Assembly: GCF_028858725.1 (NCBI RefSeq)
Contig: NC_084761.1
Coordinates: 97,241,971 to 97,305,970, forward strand
Origin: Colius striatus
Lineage: Eukaryota > Chordata > Aves > Coliiformes > Coliidae
DNA: 64,000 nt
Direction of reading: 5' to 3'
How positions within the stretch are numbered: the first letter of the stretch is position 1; every line of letters starts with the position of its first letter. The position numbers and the translations under genes are program-made. This document shows positions 21,703-32,510 of the stretch, piece by piece. The notes below the pieces were generated by a model, which did not search any database, had not been told where the DNA came from, and saw only the letters and a list, made by a program, of their open reading frames with translations.

Positions 21703-22261
21703 AGAGACGGGAGAGAGTCGGGGTGACAGTGCCCAGAACCTGGGGGTGACGGTGGCAGAAGCGGAGGGGCCGGATCCTGCCCGTCGGTGCGTGGAGGAGA
21801 CCCGTTGGGTGAGGGACGGCTGTGACCCCGGGGGTGGTGTGAGGTTCTGAACCCAAACCTTTCGCTTTAGGGGGCTGGTTTTGCCTTCCACGTGATGATG
21901 TTTCAGCGCCCGGGGCTCGGAGCTGCCTGTCGTGCTGGTTCCTGAAGGCAACGCGGCCCCGAATCTGCCCCACAGAGGGGTCTGGGCCAAGAGGTGACAC
22001 GGTGGTGGCAGATCCCCGCCGTCCCCGGTCCCCCCGGAGCAGGGACACGGCGCTGGATGAGTCCCCGCACGGCAGCTCTGCAAGGACGGGGCCAAATCCT
22101 GCACCCGGCTTAGCAGAAGCGCTGCAATGGGAGCTGGACCACGCGGGGCTGGATGGGGGTTTGGGGAAGGGCAGGATGAGACCCCTCCATCACCGAGCTC
22201 CAACGGGTCCCCTGGAACCCCTCACTCCCCATCCCCAGCGCCCAGGATGAAGCCACCAAAG

Positions 22262-22348
22262 TGCACGAGGACTTTTATTGGGTGTCATATGTACAAAGCC
22301 GAGGTGGGGGCTCAGGGTGGGGGTCGGGGGGACGCCCAGCGCCCCGGC
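22262..22348 (-). other. AVP: Vasotocin 3' UTR and poly(A) signal
   Basis: Reverse-strand AATAAA at 22274-22279, 70 bp beyond the stop codon. Confidence 0.75.
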
Positions 22349-24245
22349 TCAGAGCAGGGGGTGCTTGCCCTGCTGCTGCTGTCGGTTGGCCAAGTGCATC
22401 AGCTTGAGCAGCAGGTCCCCAGCGGAGCCCTCCAGCACTGTCAGGTTCTTGTCGGCTGCCTCTGGAGCGCCCTCGCTGCCCTCCTCCAGACAGCTCGCGT
22501 CCATCGAGCAGGTTTCTCCAACAGAAAGCAAAAAAACCCCGTCGGAATGGGTTATTTAGTTGAGGGAAGGGGTTGGTTTTCATATGGGGAAGGAGCTGGA
22601 GGTGCCTGCATAGATCCTGCTCCAGCTTTGTCCCTCCTGTGGGCTGGGGAATGGGGCTGGGCTGGGTGTTACCTCATGAGAGGCTGGGGAAGGAGCTCTG
22701 AGCCCAAACCTTGTCATGGGATGCTTTGAGCTGGAAGAAATCTTAAAGCTCACGCTATTCCAACCCCCTGCAACCAGCCCAGGTTGCTCCAAGCCCCATC
22801 CAACCTGCCCTTGAACACTGCCAGGGATGAGGCAGCCACAGCCTCTCTGGGCAGCCTGTGCCAGGGCCTCAGCACCCTCACAGGGAACAACTTCTTCCTG
22901 ACATCTCATCTCAGTCTTCCCTCTCAATCTGGAGCCATCACCCCTTGTCCTGTCTCTCCAGCCTCATGTACAAAGTCCCTCTCCAGCTTTCATTGTCCAC
23001 CCCTTTAGGGACTGGAGGCTGCTCTAAGGTCTCCCCAGAGCCTTCTCTTCTCCAGGCTCTTCCCCAGCTCTCTCAGCCTGTCTCCACAGCAGAGGGGCTC
23101 CAGCCCTCTGATCATCTCTGTTGCCTCCTCTGGGCTTCCTCCAACAGCTCCATGTCCCTGTGCCCAGAGCTGGAGGCAGCACTGCAGGGGGGTCTCACCA
23201 GAGCAGAGCAGAGGGTGAGAGTCCCCTCCCTGCACCCGCTGCTCACTGTTCTTTGGGCACAGCCCAGGGGGTAATTGGCTTTCTGGGCAGCATGTACACC
23301 CTCACAGTAAAGAAAAAACCTCTTCCTTAGATCGAGTCCGAAACCAGCTATCCCCAAATTATCCCCAAACGAGGCAGTGCCTCAGTTTCCCCTTTAGGAA
23401 GACGAGAGCGGCCGCGGTGCCGCCACGGTCCCGAGCCACCCCAAGCCGGGTGACAGCCCCCTCGCTCCCCGCTCATCCCCCGGTGCTCACCGGCGGTGCA
23501 GCAGATGCCGGGGGCTGCGCAGCGGGCGCCGGAGCCGCAGGGCTGCCCGCCCGCCTGGCACGGCGAGGGCAGATAATCCTCCTCTGCGCAGCGCCGGGTC
23601 TCCGCCGTGCCCAGCAAACAGCCCAGCTCTGCCCCGCAGCAGATGCCGGGCCCGAAGCAGTTGCCTCTGTTCCCGGGGCCGCAGGGCATGCACTGAGGGG
23701 GGAAGGAGCCCCTTCAATCCCTCCCCAAAATAAGGGGGGGGGGTACACCCTCCTCGCTCTCCCTTATACCCAAAAGCAACTCGTCCCTTGCCCTTTGCCT
23801 CGGAGGTGACCCGTCTCCTCCCCATCACCTCCCACAGCCTCGTGCCGCAGCACTGGCTCCGCTTTGGGGGGATCCCCACTGCCCCCCGTGTTGTCCTTCC
23901 TGTCGGTGCCTCTCCCCTCCAGGCTGGGTCCCGTCGCTGAGGTGACAGCAGCATTTCGGGGACCTCATTCCTCTGCCACCTCCCCACTGCCTGCCCTCGG
24001 CCATGTGTCCCCCCCCCTCCCCCAAAACCGGGCTGCACCCGCTGCTCGGGGGAGCGCGGCAAGGTCGGGATGCTCACGAGGGACCCTCTCCCCCCTAAAA
24101 TACCCCCCTCCAGAGCCCCCCGTACCTGCCGGAGGGCCGTGTCGGCCAGAGCCCGCTTCCCACCCCGGGGGCAGTTCTGGATGTAGCAGGCGGAGGAGAG
24201 GGCGAGGAGGCAGAGGAAGGAGAGGGGCAGCGAAGGCTCAGCCAT
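22349..24245 (-). CDS. AVP: Vasotocin-neurophysin-copeptin precursor (vasopressin orthologue)
   Basis: Precursor of arginine vasotocin, the avian antidiuretic and oviposition hormone, with its neurophysin and a copeptin-like tail. Exons on the minus strand: 24126-24245, 23491-23692, 22349-22515; 489 nt, 162 residues. Exon 1: signal peptide [19 protein letters not shown], hormone CYIQNCPRG, then GKR. Exon 2 is exactly 202 nt, neurophysin core from CMPCGP. Exon 3 starts ETCSMDASC, giving 14 cysteines, then continues with an acidic linker, an N-glycosylation site NLT, the leucine-rich [11 protein letters not shown] and the end GKHPLL. No Arg or dibasic site separates neurophysin from the copeptin-like region, consistent with the unsplit 'big' neurophysin described in goose. 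The exon 3 acceptor is TTGGAG|AA, set by phase. Confidence 0.95.
22712..23335 (-). mobile_element. CR1 LINE fragment in vasotocin intron 2
   Basis: Inverted CR1 of the 'ccaacctgcccttgaacact' subtype, extending through 'ccagcctcatgtacaaagtc' to a second small piece with 'accctcacagtaaagaaaaa'. Confidence 0.87.
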
Positions 24246-24321
24246 GGCGGGGGTGTCTGCAGCCGTCCCACGCGTGTCCCGGGAAGCTCACTGCTCCTCT
24301 GTCCCGAGCTGCACCACCCGC

Positions 24322-24329
24322 TATTTATG
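24322..24329 (-). promoter_or_regulatory. AVP: Vasotocin TATA-like box
   Basis: CATAAATA on the minus strand, 77 bp upstream of the ATG at 24245. A (GAG)n tract lies only about 25 bp further upstream. Confidence 0.7.
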
Positions 24330-24352
24330 CTGCCGTCGCCCCTTCCCCGGGG

Positions 24353-24384
24353 AAGAGGAGGAGGAGGAGGAGGAGGAGGAAGGG
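24353..24384. repeat. (GGA)n trinucleotide tract in the vasotocin promoter
   Basis: About ten GAG/AGG triplets, a purine-pyrimidine tract just upstream of the vasotocin TATA-like box. Confidence 0.85.
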
Positions 24385-24589
24385 GGCTGGCTTGGGGGTT
24401 TTTTTTGCTGTTGTGTTTCTGTGTTGTTTCCTCTCCCTGCCACCCCCCGTCGCTTATTTTTTCCTTCCCAAATCGCAGCCAAGCGAATCTGTAATTGAGG
24501 TGATTCAGTGCGGGAGCGGCAGCGGCAGCGCCCGGGGCTGCTCGACCCTCTCCCCGTCCCGAGCCGGGGATGCTCCGAGGGGACGGGCC

Positions 24590-26012
24590 ACGCCAGGGAT
24601 GGGATGGGTCACCCCAGGGATGGGATGGGTCACCCCAGGAATGATCCGGGCACCGGGATGGGTGCTGGTCACCCCAGAGATGGTGCAGGCACCGGGATGG
24701 GTGCTGGTTACCTCAGGGATGGTGCAGGCACTGGGATGGGTGCTGGTCACCCCAGGAATGGTCCTGGCACCAGGATGGGTGCTGGTCACCCCAGGGATGG
24801 TGCAGGCACCGGGATGGGTGCTGGTCACCCCAGGGATGGTCCAGGGACCGGGATGGGTGCTGGTTACCTCAGGGATAGTGCAGGCACTGGGATGGGTGCT
24901 GGTCACCCCAGGAATGGTCCAGGCACCAGGATGGGTGCTGGTCACCGCAGGGATGGTGCAGTCACTGGGATGGGTGCTGGTCACCTCAGGGATGGTCCAG
25001 GCACCAGGATGGGTGCTCATCACCCCAGGGATGGTCCAGGGACCGGGATGGGTGCTGGTTACCTCAGGGATAGTGCAGGCACTGGGATGGGTGCTGGTTA
25101 CCCCAGGGATGATCCAGGGACCGAGATGGGTGCTGGTCACCCCAGAGATGGTGCAGGCACCGGGATGGGTGCTGGTTACCTCAGGGATGGTGCAGGCACT
25201 GGGATGGGTGCTGGTCACCCCAGGAATGGTCCTGGCACCAGGATGGGTTCTGGTCACCCCAGGGATGGTGCAGGCACCGGGATGGGTGCTGGTCACCCCA
25301 GGGATGGTGCAGGCACCGGGATGGGTGCTGGTCACCCCAGGGATGATCCAGGGACCGGGATGGGTGCTGGTCACCCCAGAGATGGTGCAGGCACCGGGAT
25401 GGGTGCTGGTTACCTCAGGGATGGTGCAGGCACTGGGATGGGTGCTGGTCACCCCAGGAATGGTCCTGGCACCAGGATGGGTTCTGGTCACCCCAGGGAT
25501 GGTGCAGGCACCGGGATGGGTGCTGGTCACCCCAGGGATGGTGCAGGCACCGGGATGGGTTCTGGTCACCCCAGGGATGGTGCAGGCACCGGGATGGGTG
25601 CTGGTCACCCCAGGGATGGTGCAGGCACCGGAATGGGTGCTGGTCACCCCAGGGATGATCCAGGGACCGGGATGGGTGCTGGTTACCTCAGGGATAGTGC
25701 AGGCACTGGGATGGGTGCTGGTTACCCCAGGGATGATCCAGGGACCGGGATGGGTGCTGGTCACCCCAGGAATGGTCCAGGCACCAGGATGGGTGCTGGT
25801 CACCGCAGGGATGGTGCAGTCACTGGAATGGGTGCTGGTCACCCCAGGGATGGTGCAGACACTGGGATGGGTGCTGGTCACCTCAGGGATGGTCCAGGCA
25901 CCAGGATGGGTGCTCATCACCCCAGGGATGGTCCAGGCACCAGGATGGGTGCTGGTCACCCCAGGGATGGTGCAGGCACCGGGATGGGTGCTGGTCACCC
26001 CAGGGATAGCAC
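24590..26012 (+). repeat. Minisatellite, 39 bp unit, about 35 copies, upstream of vasotocin
   Basis: Units of 'gggatgggtgctggtcaccc' plus 'cagggatggtgcaggcacc'. Unit length 39 bp (13 codons) explains why two plus-strand frames and one minus-strand frame stay open for hundreds of residues, reading periodic 13-mers such as GTGMGAGHPRDGA. Begins about 350 bp upstream of the vasotocin ATG. Variants (gtgcag, gtccag, gatcca, gtcctg) recur in blocks, suggesting duplication of multi-unit segments. Confidence 0.95.
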
Positions 26013-26039
26013 ATCCAGGAGAGAGGGGTACCCTCTCAG

Positions 26040-27130
26040 AAGGTGCTGGTTCGGAAGGGATGTGTTTGGGAGGGGAATGTGTTTGGAAGGGGTGTGTTTG
26101 GGAGGGGTGTGTTTGGGAGGGATGTTTGTTTGGGGAAGGATGCTCACTCAGAAGCTGCTGTTTTGGGGAGGGATGGGGATTGGGGAGTGATGCTCCTTCA
26201 GAACATGCTGCTTCAAAGGGAGTGGTTGGATTTAGGGATTCTGTTTTGGGAGGGATGCAGGTTTGGCAAGGGATGCCCCTCCAGAAGGCGCTGGTTTGAG
26301 AGGGAGGTGTTTAGGGAGCGATGGGTGTTTGGGGAGGGATCCTCACTCACTCAGAAGCTGCTGTTTTGGAGGAGAGATGCTGGTTTGGGAGGAATGTGGA
26401 TTTGGGGAGGGATGTTGGTTTGGAGGATGCTGGGCTGGGAGGGATGTGGGTTGGGGGAGGGATGTGGGTTTGGAGAAAGGTGCTGGCTTAGAAGATGATG
26501 CTCTGGGAGGGAGGCAAGTTTGAGAAGGATGCAACTTCGGGGAAAGATGCAGGTTTGGGGAGGGATGTGTGTTTAGGGAGGGATGCTCACTCACAAGTTG
26601 CTGTTTTGGGAGGGATGCTGGTTTGGGGAGCAGTGCTGGTTTGGGAGGAATGTGGATTTTGGGAGGGATGCTGGTTTGGAGGATGCTGGGCTGAGAGGGA
26701 TGCAGGTTTGGGGAGGGCTACTCTTTCAGAAGACACTGGTCCATAGGGGATGGATGGTTTGGAGTGATTCTATTTTAGGGAAAAGGGCTGTTTGGGGAGG
26801 GGTGTGGTTTTGGGGAAAGGTGCTGATTTAGAAGGTGCTGGTCTGGGAGGGATGCAGGTTTGGGGAGGGATGCAGATCTGGGGAGGGATGCAGATCTGGG
26901 GAGGGATGAAGATTTGGGGAGGGATGCAGATTTGGGGAGGGATGCAGATTTGAGGAGGGATGCAGGTTTGGGGAGGGACACAGGTTTAGGGAGGGATGCT
27001 GTTTTAGAAGGTGCTGGTCTGGGTGAGATGCAGGTTTGGGGAGGGATGCTCCTTCAGAAGACGCTGGTTTGGGGAGGGCTGTTGCTTTGGAGAATGCTGG
27101 TGTGGGAGAGGATGCTGGAGAGGAGCAATG
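26040..27130 (+). repeat. Degenerate tandem array of about 20 bp units
   Basis: Repeated 'gatgcaggtttggggaggga'-like units, with 'agaaggtgctggtttggg' interruptions at intervals of a few hundred bases. Cleanest at 26850-27000. Adjoins the 39-bp array. Confidence 0.88.
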
Positions 27131-28289
27131 GGGTCAGCGCTGGGGCTGGGAGAACTCCGGCGTGCACAAAGACACCCCTAAACCAAGGGCTGGGCTCCAG
27201 GCGGGGTGGAGAACAGGACCCTGCCTCAACTCGGCCACGAGCACCCGCCCCTTCCACCTCCTCCACCAAACAAGGGCCAGAGGAACCGGCGGCAGAGGGA
27301 GAGAGGAAAAGGGCAGAAAAAGCTGCCTCTGGGGCTGTCACTGACTTTGGCACTCGGCGGCTCCCACCCGCGCTGAGACCCGACACCCTCGTGTCACCCG
27401 TGGGCTGCCAGAGACCTCAGTGTGGGCCAAGCGCTGGCGATTCACCCCCTCCCCCTACACCGGAGTGAAATCCCTCCCCATCAGCTGTGAATGCTCCTGA
27501 ACAGCCCCAGCTTCCCCTTCCAGCAGCGCCGAGGGCCACGTGAAATGCATCTCAGAGGGGAATCGGGTACCTGAGGAGCCTCCCAAAAGCCCTGGGCATG
27601 AGGAGGGACTCAGCTTGGGCTGGGCAAAGGAGTGGGAGCTGCCACTCGTGTCCTGGGCTGGGTTTCTGTCCTTCAAAACCCCCTCGGATCTCATCTTTGT
27701 CAAAGAAACCCTACAAGAAATCAGCCTGGGGATCGCTGAGTGCGGGGTTCAGGTTTCACCCACCCTTATAAGCATCTCTCCCTCAGCATCCTTCTCTCTT
27801 ACCCTCAGCATCCTTCTCTCTTACCCTCAGCATCCTTCTCTCTTACCCTCTTTAGCCTCCCTCCCTCCCTCCCTCCCGTTTTCCTGTGGGTCGGGGTTGG
27901 AGGAGGGGGACGGTGGGCTCTCGGGGCTAGGGGAGGAGGTTGCAGCTCTGCTCGAGCATCCCGAGGGAACCACTGCTCCCCGGCGAAACCCAGAGGGATG
28001 TTGGAGGGGGATGAGCCCCAGAACATCGCTTCACCACCCTGGGGAAACTGAGGCAGGCAGAGGGGACGGCAACGGCTGCTTTGGGACGATGCTGGGGGTT
28101 CCCTGTCTCCTGTGATGGGAATTTGGAGGGATGGGCGGTGCAGTTCTGGGTTTTTTGGGGGGGATTGAGTGAAATGGATAAAACCAGCGGTGTGCAGGTA
28201 ACCGCAGCCCCTGACTCAGCTCTCGCTGGGACTGAGAGAGCGGCAAGTTCCTCACTTCACCCTTTTCTCTCCCACAGGAGCTGGCTGAA
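27131..28289. other. Gene-free stretch with a small 22 bp tandem repeat
   Basis: Far upstream of vasotocin. Contains three copies of a 22-bp unit 'cagcatccttctctcttacc' plus 'ct' at 27783-27850, followed by a (CCCT)n tract near 27860. No coding sequence recognised. Confidence 0.6.
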
Positions 28290-28645
28290 TCACCCACGTG
28301 GGGCCGTTTTAACGCCCAGCACTGTCAGCCCCGTTCCGAAGCCATCCCTTCGCAGCAGGGACCCGAAGCCACTTGCGTAGCAGGACGCAAAAACATCCCC
28401 CCATTCGGCTTGGAAAACTTTTTCTTCCCTTTCAAAGGAGCCCCAAATGTCAGCTGTAAATTGGGTGTTAACGCGCTCGGGCTCCGTCCCTTCATTACTG
28501 TACCGTGCCGTGACATTAGGCTGGGGAACGAGCTGCATCCAAATGACTCTGTGTCTGGAATGATAACGGGGGAATATGAGATTAAAATGTAATTATGCTC
28601 TTTAAAGTCAAGGAAGGTTAATAAAATGGTGTGGGTTTTTTTTTC
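28290..28645. promoter_or_regulatory. Candidate conserved noncoding element
   Basis: Unique sequence of moderate GC, unlike the flanking repeats, with several homeodomain-type cores (TTAATAAAATGG, TAATTATG, ATGATAACG), a TGTAAATTGGGTGTTAACG segment and no decay typical of neutral DNA. Lies between vasotocin and UBOX5. Conservation cannot be tested here. Confidence 0.35.
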
Positions 28646-29289
28646 CCCCGAGTTGCAGAGGCTCCGAGGCAGCGACGCAGAATCACTTACGGGAATCAAA
28701 GGGAGGCTGAAGGGAGGGGGAGGCGGGGGAGGAGGAATAAAGGGGTAGGAAACACAAGGAGGGAGGGCTGGCGGATGGAAATGTTGGGGTGGTGTAGGGG
28801 GAGTGATCCCAGGGGGGTCTGGGAGGCTGTGCAGCATCCTGGCTGGTGCCTGAGGGGATGCTTGGGGCTCCCAACCCACATCCAGCTGCCTCTTGATGCT
28901 TTGGGGTGGCTGAGGTCTGTGCTCTGATCACCCCTAAAATCAGCCATGGAGGTGCCTTCTCTGCATCTCCCAGGGCAGTGCAGCTCAGCTCCTATTGACA
29001 AGGCAGGTGGGTGTCACAATGTTCATCAGCCCCCTGGTTGTCCCAAAGCACTGCCACAGGATGGGGAAAGGGCTGAACCCCCAAACCCACCCCTCAGCCC
29101 TCCTGCTCAGCCAAAATACAGCCCTGGATGTCAGCAAAGGGGCTGCCTGAGAGGCTCAGCCAAGGCCTCAGCCAAGCTGCTGCTCCCCTTCCCAAATGGC
29201 TGGTTTTATGTTGGGAAAGATCCTGGATGGATGGTGGGAAATGGGGTGTCTGCTGTGGCTGTGGGGTGATCCACACATGGGAGAGCAAA
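28646..29289. other. Gene-free stretch
   Basis: Between the candidate noncoding element and the next CR1. Purine-rich at 28690-28770. Nothing recognised. Confidence 0.5.
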
Positions 29290-30150
29290 GAGTGATTCTG
29301 GGACTGGCTCATTGCCCAGAGACTGAGCTGCCAGCCAGTGAGAGCTGGGCAAGGTGAGAGTTGGGCACAGAGGAACCTGTTGAGGTTCAACAAGGACAAG
29401 GGCAGAGTCCTGCAGGTGGGGAGGAACAACCCCTGCAGCAGCACAGGCTGGGGGTGACCTGCTGGAGAGCAGCTCCAGGAGAGGGACCTGGCAGTGCTGG
29501 GTGAGAATCAACTGCCCATGAGCAGCAACGTGGGCTCGTGGGCAAGAAGCCAATGGCAGCCTGGGGGCATTGAGGAGAGTGTGGGCAGCAGGGCCAGGGA
29601 GGTTGTGCTGCCCCTCTGCTCTGCCAGAGCTGCTGAGGCCTCATCTGGAGTCCTGTGTCCAGTTCTGGGCTCCCCAGCTCCAGAGGGACAGGGAAGTGCT
29701 GGAGAGAGGCCAGTGCAGGTACACCAAGGTGCTGAGGGGATGAAACGTGTGTGAGGAGGAAAGGCTGCAGCCCTGGGGCTGTTCAGCCTGGAGAAGACTG
29801 AGGGAGGATCTCATCAGGGCTTGTAAGTATCTAAAGGGTGGGTGTTGAGAAGGATGGGACCAGTCTTCATCCTGAAGTGCCCAGTTGCAGGAAAAGGGGT
29901 AATGGGCACAAAATGGAACACAGCCAGTTCCCCTGGCACAGGAGGAGAAACTCCTTTGGTGCTGAGGTGAGGGAGCCCTGGCCCAGGCTGCCCAGGGAGG
30001 GTGTGGAGGCTCCTTCTCAGGAGGTTTCCAACCCCACCTGGACATGTTCCTGTGCTCCCTGAGCCAAGGGAAGCTGCTTTAGCAGGGGCTGGGGCTGGAG
30101 CAGCTCTGCAGGGCCCTTCCAGCCCTCATCATTCCATGATTCCATGGTCC
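29290..30150 (+). mobile_element. CR1 LINE fragment, about 0.85 kb
   Basis: Direct copy including late ORF2-derived sequence ('ctgctgaggcctcatctgga', 'agagaggccagtgcaggtac') and the full 3' region ending 'atcattccatgattccatgg'. Confidence 0.92.
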
Positions 30151-31079
30151 CCCACATGCAGCCCCCCCCAGGCTCCACTCCTGGCTTGAAAGCACTGTCT
30201 GAGCACAGAGAAGCTGATTTCTCTCCCCACTCTCTGACTGCAATTGCACCTTTGCATGTGGTCAGAGCAAACCCCTTATTTCCATATCCCCCCCCTCCCC
30301 TTCATTAACAGTGGGAGCTTCATTAGCTTCTGAGAGGAGCTTCTGGAGGGAGGCTGGAGGGAGGCCGGAGGTCGCGATGCTCCACCGCAGCCGCTGAGGT
30401 CGAGGTGACAACGTTTAATCAGATTAAACCAGGGCACCCTGTGGAAAATGGGAAGATTTTCAGCAATTTGTGTGTTTTCCTGCTTTTACTGTGGCCAGAG
30501 GGGGGTGGAGAAGAGGAAGAGAAACCTCTTAAGCAGATTGTTCGTGCCCTGGGGAGGTGGAGTAGGTCAGGCTGGACATGGAGCTCTCCCTCCTCCTCTT
30601 CTGCCTGGGCTCACGCTCCCCAATCGGCCCCATCTTGGTGACAGAGTCCCTGTCACAGCCCACGAGCTCGCTGTTGATGGAGGGGTTAAAGACAGAGGCT
30701 GCTGGGGAGTGGGGTCCTGCACCCCACACTGAGCACAGCACCTGCTTTGTTATTGGTGTCAGCTCCTCTGCTTCCCTTTGCTGCTCCTTCCAAGAAGGTT
30801 TTGCTGCCTCAGTTGCTTCCTCCATCCAAATCCACCCTGCTGGGATGCTGGCCTCACACTGGGAGGGCACTCACTGAGGATGGGGAGGACTCACAGCCAG
30901 TGGGAAATCTCAGCCCTTCACTCTCACTATCAGCAAGAGAGGCCAATGGGCTGGAAACCAAAGGGGTGAAGGGGGAGGAGACGGGTGGATGAAGGCTTTG
31001 AGAAAACTGATGAAGGCTGGCGATGAGCCAGGCTCTGAGCAGGGGGTGGATCAGGTGCCACCTCATCCCCTCCTGCAGT
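30151..31079. other. Gene-free unique stretch with a homeodomain-type palindrome
   Basis: Includes the perfect 17-bp palindrome GTTTAATCAGATTAAAC at 30413-30429 and a TTCATTAACA...TTCATTAGC pair near 30301-30330. No coding sequence seen. Confidence 0.5.
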
Positions 31080-31665
31080 GGCAAGAAGCCAATGGCAGCC
31101 TGGGGGCATCGAGGAGAGTGTGGGCAGCAGGGCCAGGGAGGTTGTGCTGCCCCTCTGCTCTGCCAGAGCTGCTGAGGCCTCATCTGGAGTCCTGTGTCCA
31201 GTTCTGGGCCCCCCAGCTCCAGAGGGACAGGGAAGTGCTGGAGAGAGGCCAGTGCAGGGACACCAAGATGCTGAGGGGATGGAACATCTTCCTGATGAGG
31301 AAAGGCTGTGGGACCTGGGGCTGTTGAGGCTGGAGAAGGATGAGGGACGGACCCATAAAGACTTATACAGGGTCAATATCAGGAGGCTGGGGCCAGTGTT
31401 TTTCTGTGGTGGCCAGTGGCAGGACAAGGGGTAATGGGCACAAGCTGCAACACAGGCAGTGCCCCTGGCACAGGAGGAGAAACTCCTTTGGTGCTGAGGG
31501 GAGGGAGCCCTGGCCCAGGCTGCCCAGGGAGGGTGTGGAGGCTCCTTCTCAGGAGGTTTCCAACCCCAGCTGGACACGTTCCTGTGCCCCCTGAGCCAGG
31601 GGAAGCTGCTTTAGCAGGGGCTGGGGCTGGAGCAGCTCTGCAGGGCCCTTCCAGCCCCCTCCATC
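31080..31665 (+). mobile_element. CR1 LINE fragment, close relative of the 29.3 kb copy
   Basis: Direct copy. From 'caagaagccaatggcagcct' it matches the 29.5 kb copy almost base for base for about 180 bp, then continues to the 3' region ending near 31665. Confidence 0.92.
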
Positions 31666-31999
31666 GGGATTCTGTGGTGTTTGGTGTTCCGTCAGCAAAG
31701 CCAACACTGAAGTGGCAGCAGTGTGGGGCTGACAGAGGTGTCCCCTCTGCTGTCACCTCTACTGTGGCACCTCCAGGATGTGCAGACATCTGCTTCTCTC
31801 CTGGCTTCTCCCTCAAGCCCAGAGCTCTGGGGGTTCAGGGGCCCAGGCTCAGCCCTGTGTGCTCTCCCTGTCCTGTGCCCTCACACGCAGGGGTCTGCAG
31901 GCCCCTTTGTGTCCACTTGCTCTTCTCACCCTGTCTTTATACCCCCAGCAAAGAGCCTCACCCCGGGGCATGGTGAAGACGCACAAGGAGATCAATGAG

Positions 32000-32510
32000 G
32001 CCACAGGAGCTTTCAACACCAATTTATTAAGGCTTAAACGTCTACGAGCCGCCGGCGGTCCGCGGGCCACGGCCCCAGGGGGGCGGTCGCTGCACCGCGA
32101 TGGCTTTTGTACAGGAGCCGGGGCGGGAGGAGCCATCTCCCACCTCCCCTCAGGACTCGCCGTGCTCAGCAGGAGGATGTGGCACAGGAGGAGGAGGAGG
32201 GCAGAGGTGTCAGCCACAAGGACCCGCCTGCTCCCGCCCCTCAGCCACCGAACGACTCCAAGGCGCGGCCGCCGGGCCGCAGCGCGGGCCGAGGGGCTGC
32301 GGGTCGCTGTGAATACACGTTCCCTGCTCAAGAAGCTATGGCTTTGGTCATCCCCGGCACCGCCAACCCCCCACCCCCAGCTCTGTAAGCACAAGTCCCT
32401 GCAAAGCTCTCCCGAGGCCTTCCTCTCCCTCCTCATGGATCCGGACAGGGAAGGCTCCTTTGTCTTCGTCCCCATCCTCGTCGTCCCGGTGGGCTGGGGC
32501 AGGAGGGGGG
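32000..32510 (-). other. UBOX5: UBOX5 3' UTR and poly(A) signal, CpG-rich
   Basis: Reverse-strand AATAAA at 32023-32028, about 485 bp past the stop. The UTR is unusually CpG-dense between 32040 and 32310. The long open frames across it and the last exon in other frames are not coding. Confidence 0.7.

Noticed and set aside
23864-26299. 811-residue and 560-residue plus-strand open frames and a 497-residue minus-strand frame
   Set aside because: Products of the 39-bp (13-codon) minisatellite; three overlapping open frames argue for periodicity rather than coding.
26733-26760. Weak resemblance to a GnRH-like HWS...GW string
   Set aside because: Falls in the degenerate 20-bp repeat, spacing of residues is wrong, and no signal peptide or GKR site follows.
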